Positions 25,656-32,624 of a stretch of DNA of 64,000 nucleotides are shown one piece after another. The stretch is from Streptomyces sp. R28 (GTDB taxonomy: Bacteria; Actinomycetota; Actinomycetes; Streptomycetales; Streptomycetaceae): positions 6,933,001 to 6,997,000 of the forward strand of contig NZ_CP163439.1 in the NCBI RefSeq assembly GCF_041052385.1, read 5' to 3'. Numbering within the stretch: position 1 is the stretch's first letter; the number at the start of each line of letters is the position of its first letter. The translations under genes and the position numbers were made by a program. The notes below the pieces were generated by a model. It ran no database searches. It was not told where the DNA came from and was given only the letters and a program-made list of their open reading frames with translations.

Positions 25656-26834
25656 GTGTCGCTGCCACCCCTGGTCGAGCCCGCCTCCGAGCTCACCGTA
25701 GACGAGGTTCGCAGGTACTCCCGCCACCTGATCATCCCCGATGTGGGGATGGACGGGCAGAAGCGGCTGAAGAACGCCAAGGTGCTCTGTGTGGGCGCCG
25801 GCGGCCTGGGCTCGCCGGCGCTGATGTACCTGGCTGCCGCGGGCGTCGGCACGCTCGGCATCGTGGAGTTCGACGAGGTCGACGAGTCGAACCTGCAGCG
25901 CCAGATCATCCACAGCCAGGCCGACATCGGCCGCTCCAAGGCCGAGTCCGCGCGCGACTCCGTCCTCGGCATCAACCCGTACGTGAACGTGATCCTTCAC
26001 GAGGAGCGGCTCGAGGCCGACAACGTGATGGACATCTTCAGCCAGTACGACCTGATCGTCGACGGCACGGACAACTTCGCGACCCGCTACCTGGTCAACG
26101 ACGCCTGCGTGCTGCTCAACAAGCCGTACGTGTGGGGCTCGATCTACCGCTTCGACGGCCAGGCCTCCGTGTTCTGGTCCGAGCACGGCCCCTGCTACCG
26201 CTGCCTCTACCCGGAGCCCCCGCCGCCGGGCATGGTCCCCTCCTGCGCCGAGGGCGGCGTGCTGGGCGTGCTGTGCGCGTCCATCGGATCCATCCAGGTC
26301 AACGAGGCGATCAAGCTCCTCGCGGGCATCGGTGAGCCGCTGGTCGGCCGACTGATGATCTACGACGCCCTGGAGATGCAGTACCGCCAGGTCAAGGTCC
26401 GTAAGGACCCGAACTGCGCGGTCTGCGGCGAGAACCCGACCGTCACCGAGCTCATCGACTACGAGGCCTTCTGCGGCGTCGTCTCCGAGGAGGCCCAGGA
26501 GGCGGCCGCCGGCTCGACGATCACTCCCAAGCAGCTCAAGGAGTGGATCGACGAGGGCGAGAACATCGAGATCATCGATGTCCGTGAGATCAACGAGTAC
26601 GAGATCGTCTCGATCCCCGGCGCCCGGCTGATCCCGAAGAACGAGTTCCTCATGGGCACCGCCCTGGAGACCCTCCCGCAGGACAAGAAGATCGTCTTGC
26701 ACTGCAAGACGGGTGTCCGCAGTGCGGAAGTCCTCGCGGTCCTGAAGTCGGCGGGCTTCGCCGACGCCGTGCACGTCGGTGGCGGCGTCATCGGCTGGGT
26801 CAACCAGATCGAGCCGCACAAGCCGGTCTACTGA
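25656..26834 (+). CDS. moeZ: Adenylyltransferase/sulfurtransferase MoeZ
   Basis: 392 residues with two domains. The E1-like ThiF/MoeB domain (about 15-275) has VGAGGLGSP at 47-55, the DESNLQRQI motif, and two zinc Cys pairs (CYRC and CAVC). The rhodanese domain (about 290-390) carries the active-site loop CKTGVRS with Cys near residue 350. It adenylates and thiolates sulfur carrier proteins for molybdopterin, thiamine, cysteine and thio-natural products. GTG 25656 follows ACGGAG. A sigma-R-type promoter and a dedicated terminator make it a single-gene unit. Confidence 0.95.
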   Translation: MSLPPLVEPASELTVDEVRRYSRHLIIPDVGMDGQKRLKNAKVLCVGAGGLGSPALMYLAAAGVGTLGIVEFDEVDESNLQRQIIHSQADIGRSKAESARDSVLGINPYVNVILHEERLEADNVMDIFSQYDLIVDGTDNFATRYLVNDACVLLNKPYVWGSIYRFDGQASVFWSEHGPCYRCLYPEPPPPGMVPSCAEGGVLGVLCASIGSIQVNEAIKLLAGIGEPLVGRLMIYDALEMQYRQVKVRKDPNCAVCGENPTVTELIDYEAFCGVVSEEAQEAAAGSTITPKQLKEWIDEGENIEIIDVREINEYEIVSIPGARLIPKNEFLMGTALETLPQDKKIVLHCKTGVRSAEVLAVLKSAGFADAVHVGGGVIGWVNQIEPHKPVY

Positions 26835-26866
26835 ACAACGCGCTCTCGCTGACCGGCGAGGCAGAT

Positions 26867-26906
26867 GAAGCCCACGGCTCTGACCAGCTCAGATGCCGTG
26901 GGCTTC
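26867..26906 (+). terminator. Terminator of moeZ
   Basis: A perfect 12-bp stem (GAAGCCCACGGC 26867-26878 and GCCGTGGGCTTC 26895-26906) with a 16-base loop, 33 bases after the moeZ stop. Confidence 0.75.
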
Positions 26907-26945
26907 GGTCGTTGTCGGTTGGCGTCGGCAGCTCTGCGGGCAGGC

Positions 26946-27206
26946 TCACGGATCAATGCCGTCCAAGACGAAGGTGGGGATTCCAAGGCCACAGTCGATG
27001 ACCTGACCGACGGCTGTGTCGAGCATGTCTGGCGCCCACCCCTCCCCGCCGCACGCTCGCAACTCGCTCTCACCGAAGTGCCATTCGGCCGTATGGGGAT
27101 CGTCTCGATCTACTGGGGCAGGAACGCGGTACCAGTAGGCCCTTGGCGTTACCGTCCACGCCCCCGCCCGGAGGTGAATGGCTACCTGCCGGCACAGGTC
27201 CGCCAA
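26946..27206 (-). CDS. Hypothetical protein, possibly 5'-frameshifted
   Basis: The 86-residue reading from TTG 27206 (LADLCRQVAIHLRAGAW...) looks genuinely coding, but no good start or ribosome binding site precedes it. The same frame stays open upstream (PERPPIRDAIQ) without a start codon. A second frame from ATG 27318, with good codon bias, ends at TGA 27237-27235 just where this one picks up. One base change near 27235-27250 would join them into a protein of about 123 residues. The product is not recognised; it lies downstream of, and would overlap, the 141-aa gene. Confidence 0.5.
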   Translation of the reverse strand: MADLCRQVAIHLRAGAWTVTPRAYWYRVPAPVDRDDPHTAEWHFGESELRACGGEGWAPDMLDTAVGQVIDCGLGIPTFVLDGIDP

Positions 27207-27292
27207 TTGGATGGCGTCCCGAATGGGAGGCCGCTCAGGCCAACTCGCTACCGCTCTCGGCGATGGGCGAGGTCGCAGTGTCTGCCCCGGCC

Positions 27293-27718
27293 TCAGACCA
27301 CCCCGGGACCAGCGCCATGGCGTTCGTGGATCCGCTTCACTTGCTTGGCCCAGAAGATGAGCTTCTCGTCGGCCGAAGCATTCTTGGGCAGGAGCTGGAG
27401 CTTCTTCGCCAACTGGTAGAAGCCGGGACCGGCGTCGTTGGCGTCCAAGTAGTTCACCAAGGCCGAGAGCATGACGGGCGGCTCAGAAAAGACGATCTCC
27501 TGATCTCGTCCCACGATCAGTCCCAGCAGGTGCCCCATCGCGGCCCGCTCGTCAGCACGCTCGAAGTCGAAGGCACGGCAGTTGGTTCGCCTGGCCAACG
27601 TCACATTGAGCTCCGTGTATGACGTGAGCCTGCCCAGCTTCGCTCGCTCAACAAGGAAGCCGCGCCCCGCATCCACCAGCTCTTCCCATTCGCTGTCTGC
27701 ACGGCCGTACCCAGTCAT
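27293..27718 (-). CDS. Conserved hypothetical protein (141 aa)
   Basis: 141 residues, MTGYGRADSEWEELVDAGRGF to GAGPGVV, with no signal peptide or membrane helix. The pattern GRLTSYTELNVTLARRT, AAMGHLLGLIVGRDQ and YLDANDAGPGFYQLA is one I recall in several actinobacterial hypothetical proteins. Function unknown. It sits in a lower-GC patch between moeZ and the peptidase genes, so it may be acquired DNA. It diverges from the Nudix-like gene. Confidence 0.7.
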   Translation of the reverse strand: MTGYGRADSEWEELVDAGRGFLVERAKLGRLTSYTELNVTLARRTNCRAFDFERADERAAMGHLLGLIVGRDQEIVFSEPPVMLSALVNYLDANDAGPGFYQLAKKLQLLPKNASADEKLIFWAKQVKRIHERHGAGPGVV

Positions 27719-27984
27719 CCCGCCCCCTGTGAACTACGTTGATCTGTGAGCGGGAACGTACAGCGACCGGCGCAGGGCCCACAATCAGCTGTGGGGTCGT
27801 ACCCGGGAGAACCTGGCGACGCATGCGTCCCCCATGAACACTGGCCCTCTCGCGCTCCGTGGCAGGCCGATCGCCTTTCCAGGCGCAGAAAACCTATCAA
27901 TCAGCATAAAGCATCACCTAGGTGGGCAAATCTATTTCCGTCAATCGCTGGCCCTCTTCGAGTTGCTTCAATACACTAACCAGC

Positions 27985-29010
27985 GTGTCCGAATTGATCG
28001 GTTTCGCCCTCGGCGTGCTCTCAGGGGTACTAACAAATATCATCTGGGCCCGAAGGGGGCGCCTAAGGACCCTGGTAGAGGGCTTCAGGCAGCAAAGATA
28101 TGAACCGCTCGGATTCGACCCCGCCGAAGTGGGTCTCTTTCCTTTGAATCGCTGGACTCTCGCCAGGCCGTTGCAGCGGAGCCACTTACAGGTCTCGGTG
28201 ACCGAGGTGCGCCCACAGCAGCAGTGGTTCAATCAAGCCGAATGGCAGCGAATCGCGGATGAGTTCGGCCGCCGCTACACCGGGGATATCGGATTCCTCA
28301 CCGACGCGTTGATTGACCACAGGGAGAGTCGCGAGGGTGAGGACTTCCGGTATACCCTTACGCCGTGCGACTACAGTGAACACCTGGCAACGGTCGAATA
28401 TTTGCGACGTCACCCCGATGCGCAATCCACGATCCGCGCAAATTTCGTGAACGGGGGCATCATTGAGTTCGCTAGAACGTCGCCACCGACATCGGTCAAG
28501 ATCAACGTTGCCGTTCTGAATCTGGACAACGAGTTTCTTGCAGTACAGCGTTCAGGTGCGGTGGACTTCAAGCGAGGCGTATGGACGGTCGGCCCGAATG
28601 AAGGCATGAAGCTGGCTCGAAACTCCACGCCGGGGGCGTCGGCCGAAGATTTCTTTGACCTCGGTGAACGTTGCCTTCGGGAGGAACTCAACCTGGAGCC
28701 CGTGGATTACAGCGGCATCAATATTTCATGGGTCGGGTACGAGGTGAAGACCATCCAGCTCAAAGTCTATGCGCAAATTCGAACTCACCTCTCGAAGCGA
28801 GAGGTGCATGAAAGGCTGCTTAGTTCACATAGCCTGTTCGAAGCTCAGGACACGAAATGGATTCCATTTCGGAAAAAGCACGTGATGGATATTGTGCAAA
28901 ATTGGGAAAGCGGCGACATCGAGGGGAGGAAATGGTCGTCCAGTGCGCCACACACTCTGCAAGAGATGTGGAGGATGCGCCACTTGCTCAGACTGACAGA
29001 CCATCCGTAA
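27985..29010 (+). CDS. Membrane-anchored protein with degenerate Nudix domain
   Basis: About 341 residues. One N-terminal transmembrane helix (LIGFALGVLSGVLTNIIW, residues 4-21) is followed by a cytoplasmic part. Around residues 170-310 lies a Nudix-like fold: VLNLDNEFLAVQRS, WTVGPNEGMK and a box remnant ERCLREELNL in place of RExxEExGL, so catalytic metal binding may be lost. Lower GC than its surroundings and an in-frame TTA (28186-28188) suggest transfer and bldA-dependent translation. GTG 27985 lies seven bases after TACACT (leaderless); GTG 27922 is an alternative. Function unknown. Confidence 0.65.
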   Translation: MSELIGFALGVLSGVLTNIIWARRGRLRTLVEGFRQQRYEPLGFDPAEVGLFPLNRWTLARPLQRSHLQVSVTEVRPQQQWFNQAEWQRIADEFGRRYTGDIGFLTDALIDHRESREGEDFRYTLTPCDYSEHLATVEYLRRHPDAQSTIRANFVNGGIIEFARTSPPTSVKINVAVLNLDNEFLAVQRSGAVDFKRGVWTVGPNEGMKLARNSTPGASAEDFFDLGERCLREELNLEPVDYSGINISWVGYEVKTIQLKVYAQIRTHLSKREVHERLLSSHSLFEAQDTKWIPFRKKHVMDIVQNWESGDIEGRKWSSSAPHTLQEMWRMRHLLRLTDHP

Positions 29011-29071
29011 TGGCAGGTCACGGCATCCCTGCCCCCCCTGGCAACACGGGTGCTGGCAGAACCCGCTGCCG

Positions 29072-30619
29072 TCATGAGCAGACCTTGCCGTCCTTCGGTA
29101 CCTTCCCCTGCAGCAGATACGCGTTCACCGTGGAGTCGACGCAGTCGCTCCCCTTCCCGTACGCGGCGTGGCCCTCGCCCTTCCAGGTGAGCATCACGCC
29201 GACGCCCTTGCCCAGTTCGTCGGCCATCTTCCGGGTGCCCTCGTAGGGCGTCGCCGGGTCCCCGGTGTTGCCGACCAGCAGGATCGGTGCCGCACCTCGC
29301 GCACTCACCTCCGGGGTGTCGTGCTGCCCGGCCACCGGCCAGTCGTGGCACCAGCCGGCCGTGTCCCAGCCCAGCATGGGACCGAACACGGGCGAGACCT
29401 TCTCGAACCGCGGCAGCAGCTTCTTCGTCTCCTCGACCGTCGGCCGCTGCTTGGTGTCCAGGCACGATATGACGCGTTGCGAGTGGTTTCCCGTGCTGTA
29501 GTGCCCCGAGGCGCTGCGATCGTTGTAGTCGTCGGCGAGCGCCAGGAGTTCCGAGCCGTCTTGCTCCTCGGCGGCCTCCAGGGCGCTGCTGAGGGTCGGC
29601 CAGCTCGCCTCGCTGTACAGCGGCCTGATGATGCCGATGAGCGCCAGTGCCTCGGTGAGTTTCCGCCCGGACGACGTCGGCAGCGGGCTCGCGTCGATCC
29701 GCTTCAGCAGGTCCACGATCTTCTGCGTGCCCTCTTCGGCGCCCTGGCCGGTGGACTTGAGGTAGTTGTTCAGCGCGCGCTGGAAGCCCCTGGCCTGGTT
29801 CTCGGCGTGTCCCTCCCCGTCGGCGCTCGGGTCGACGACCGCGTCCAGTATCAGCCGTCCCACGTTCTTCGGGAACAAGTGGGCGTAGACGCCGCCGAGT
29901 TCGGTGCCGTAGGAGATGCCGAAATAGTGCATCTGTGTGTCGCCGAGGACCTGGCGCATCAGATCCATGTCGCGGGCGGTGTCGGTGCTGGACACATGCG
30001 CGATCAGCGTCCCCTCGGACTTCTGGCAGCCCTTGCCGAAGTCGGCGGCGTCCCGGAGGTAAGCCGCCTCCTCGGCCGGGGTGTCCGGCGTGATGTCGAC
30101 GGACTCGGAGGCCTGGATCTCCTTGTCGCTGCGGCAGCGCACGCCTTCACTGGCGCCCACCCCGCGCGGGTCCCAGCTCACCAGGTCGTACCGCTTGGCG
30201 AGCTCGGAGGTGGACGAGGCGTACCACGGCAGCGTGGAGACCCCCGAGCTGCCGGGGCCACCGAAGTTGAGAAGGAGCGAGCCGATGCGGTCGTCGCCAC
30301 TGGCCTTGGTGCGGATCAGGGCGAGATCGATCGTCCTGCCCTGCGGCTTCGTCCAGTCGAGCGGTGCCTCGAGCCTCGCGCACTGCCACTCGTCGCCCGG
30401 CGCGGGGGAGTCCCCGGTGGCCTTGCAACGTCCCCAGTCGAGCGTTTGCGAGGTCAGGGAGGACGGCAGTGGCGTCGCCGAGCCGGCGGAGGTGGCCGGG
30501 GAACTCGCTCCGCTCGCCTTCCCACCGGACTTGCCGCCGTCGGACGAGCCGCCGCTGCAGCCCGTCACCAGCAGCGCGGCGGTGGCCGTCAGGGCCGTCC
30601 ACCATGCGAATCGCGCCAT
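29072..30619 (-). CDS. Secreted tripeptidyl aminopeptidase-like lipoprotein
   Basis: 515 residues, close in type to SlpD/SlpE and Tap of Streptomyces. The signal peptide ends in a lipobox (LLVTGC, Cys near residue 20). The alpha/beta hydrolase domain has the oxyanion segment NFGGPGSSG, nucleophile GISYGTELGG, the acid in NTGDPATPYEG and the catalytic His in KGEGHAAYG. It would cleave peptides outside the membrane. ATG 30619 follows GGGGGGAAAT. Its neighbour at 30755 is a paralogue, probably by tandem duplication. Confidence 0.9.
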   Translation of the reverse strand: MARFAWWTALTATAALLVTGCSGGSSDGGKSGGKASGASSPATSAGSATPLPSSLTSQTLDWGRCKATGDSPAPGDEWQCARLEAPLDWTKPQGRTIDLALIRTKASGDDRIGSLLLNFGGPGSSGVSTLPWYASSTSELAKRYDLVSWDPRGVGASEGVRCRSDKEIQASESVDITPDTPAEEAAYLRDAADFGKGCQKSEGTLIAHVSSTDTARDMDLMRQVLGDTQMHYFGISYGTELGGVYAHLFPKNVGRLILDAVVDPSADGEGHAENQARGFQRALNNYLKSTGQGAEEGTQKIVDLLKRIDASPLPTSSGRKLTEALALIGIIRPLYSEASWPTLSSALEAAEEQDGSELLALADDYNDRSASGHYSTGNHSQRVISCLDTKQRPTVEETKKLLPRFEKVSPVFGPMLGWDTAGWCHDWPVAGQHDTPEVSARGAAPILLVGNTGDPATPYEGTRKMADELGKGVGVMLTWKGEGHAAYGKGSDCVDSTVNAYLLQGKVPKDGKVCS

Positions 30620-30754
30620 GTCATTTCCCCCCTCGCAGGCCGTCCGCACCGTGCCGCGGATGGCGGTCAGGCCATAGTAGGCGGATCGGGAAAGGGCCGT
30701 AGCAGCCTGTGGATAACTCTCTGACCTGCTAGTTTGTCGCTTCCCTGGTCAGTT

Positions 30755-32302
30755 TCAGGAGCAGATGGTGCCCGCAGCCGGGGCCTTCCCGTCCAGCAGA
30801 TAACCGTTCACCGCGTCCTGCACGCACTTGTTCTTGCTGTTGTACGCCCCGTGCCCCTGCCCCTTGTACGTCAGCTCGACGCCCACCCCCTTGCCCAGCG
30901 CCTGGACCATCCTCCCTGCGCCCTCGTACGGCGTGGCCGGATCGCCCGTGTTGCCCACGACGAGGATCGGCGCCGAGCCGGGGGCGCTGACCTCGGGATG
31001 GTCGGCGGCGCCCGCCACGGCCCAGTCGATGCAGCTGAGCATGGACCAGGCCAGGGGGTCGCCGAACAGGTTCGAGGCGGCCCGGAACTCGGGCAGTCTC
31101 CGCTCGACGTCCTCGACTGTGTAACGGGGCTTGTCATCGGCGCAGTTGATGGCCACGTTGGCCGGGATGATGTTGCTGTACTCGCCGTTCTCACGGCGTC
31201 CGGTGCTCGAGTCGGCCAGCAGCATCAGGGAGCTGCCGTCACCGTCGTACGCCTGCACCAGGCCCTGGGTGAGGTACTCCCAGAAGTTCTTCGAGTACAG
31301 CGCCTGCATGATGCCGGAGGTCGCGGCCGTCTGGGTCAGCTCGCGCGGGAAGACGCCCTTGATCGGTTTGCTGTCGAGGTCCTTCAGCAGCTTGGCGATG
31401 CGGTCCTTGACGTCCTGGGGAGTGTCGCCGATCGGGCAGGCCTCGGTCTTCGACGTGCAGTCCTCGGCGAAGTTGTCCAGTGCGAGCTGAAAACCCTCGG
31501 CCTGCGCGAGCGCGTTCTGCTCGGGGTTCTGCGTCGGGTCGACGACCGCGTCGAAGACGGCGCGGCCCACGTGTGTGGGGAACAAGTGGGCGTAGACGCC
31601 GCCGAGTTCGGTGCCGTAGGAGACGCCGAAGTAATGCAGCTTGTCGTCGCCGAGGACCTGGCGCATCAGGTCCAGGTCGCGGGCCGCGTCGGTGGTGATC
31701 ACATGCGGCAGCATCCCGCCGGAGTTCTTCTCGCACGCCGCGTTGAACTCCTTGCCGCTGTCCAGCAGTTCGGTCCGCTCGGCGGCGTCGTCCGGCGTCG
31801 CGTCCTGCTGGAAGTAGGCGTCGAGGTGCTGGTCGTTCTCGCACCGTACGGGCTCGCTGCGGCCGACCCCGCGCGGGTCGAAGCTCACCAGGTCGTAGCG
31901 GGTGCGCAGCTTCTCGTAGCCGTCGGCGAAGGAGGGCAGGCTGGTGACGCCCGAGCCGCCGGGCCCGCCGAAGTTGAAGATCAGCGAGCCGATGCGACGG
32001 TTCGCGTCGCCCTCGGCCTTCACCCGGATCAGCTCGATGTCGATCGTGTCGCCCTTGGGCTCGTCCCAGTCGCGCGGTGCCTTCATCGTGGCGCACTGCC
32101 ATGCGCCGCCGCCCGGCAGGGGGGATGGGCTGCCCCCGCCGCCCTGCGCCTGGGAGGGGGCCGGGCAGTCCTTCCAGCTCAGCTTTTGGGCCGTCAGGTC
32201 CTCGTCCCCGGAGTCGTCGTCGCTGCAGCCCGCCAGCAGGGCGGACACCAGCAGCGCCGTCGCGGTCAGGGCAGCTGCGCGCATCCGGGGAGGGTTCGGC
32301 AT
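30755..32302 (-). CDS. Secreted tripeptidyl aminopeptidase-like lipoprotein, paralogue
   Basis: 515 residues, same family and length as the downstream gene. Lipobox LLAGC (Cys near residue 26), NFGGPGGSG, nucleophile GVSYGTELGG, NTGDPATPYEG and His in KGQGHGAYN are all present. The Gly/Ser/Pro linker after the signal region differs from the paralogue. Likely a peptidase feeding peptide uptake or cell-wall protein turnover. The upstream region contains degenerate tandem repeats. Confidence 0.9.
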   Translation of the reverse strand: MPNPPRMRAAALTATALLVSALLAGCSDDDSGDEDLTAQKLSWKDCPAPSQAQGGGGSPSPLPGGGAWQCATMKAPRDWDEPKGDTIDIELIRVKAEGDANRRIGSLIFNFGGPGGSGVTSLPSFADGYEKLRTRYDLVSFDPRGVGRSEPVRCENDQHLDAYFQQDATPDDAAERTELLDSGKEFNAACEKNSGGMLPHVITTDAARDLDLMRQVLGDDKLHYFGVSYGTELGGVYAHLFPTHVGRAVFDAVVDPTQNPEQNALAQAEGFQLALDNFAEDCTSKTEACPIGDTPQDVKDRIAKLLKDLDSKPIKGVFPRELTQTAATSGIMQALYSKNFWEYLTQGLVQAYDGDGSSLMLLADSSTGRRENGEYSNIIPANVAINCADDKPRYTVEDVERRLPEFRAASNLFGDPLAWSMLSCIDWAVAGAADHPEVSAPGSAPILVVGNTGDPATPYEGAGRMVQALGKGVGVELTYKGQGHGAYNSKNKCVQDAVNGYLLDGKAPAAGTICS

Positions 32303-32412
32303 GGTCCCATCCTGCGGTCGTACGTGGTGCGGCGCTCGGGGCGCGAGCCGTACGAGGGACCGCGGCGCCTCACCTGTGCCGTGCCCTTACAACGTACGGC
32401 GCCATGCTCCTC

Positions 32413-32600
32413 GTACGACGAGGTCTCCGCGCGACGGGGCCTGCGGTACGTCGAGGTCTCCGCGCGACGGGGCCTCCGGCACATCGAGCCCTCGGGTACG
32501 TCAAGGTCTCCGCACGACGAGGACTCCCGTACGACAAGGAGAGCCCTCCTACGACGAGACCTCTCCTACGACGGACCTCCCGCACGACGGGGCATCCCGG
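32413..32600. repeat. Degenerate 33-bp tandem repeats between genes
   Basis: Units beginning GTACGACGAGGTCTCCGCG at 32413-32445, 32446-32478 and 32496-32528 are 80-95% alike, with a short unit at 32479-32495 and more decayed units to about 32600. The 32303-32624 interval has no convincing gene in any frame. Confidence 0.7.
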
Positions 32601-32624
32601 CCCCCCCCCGTACGACGCCCCGCG

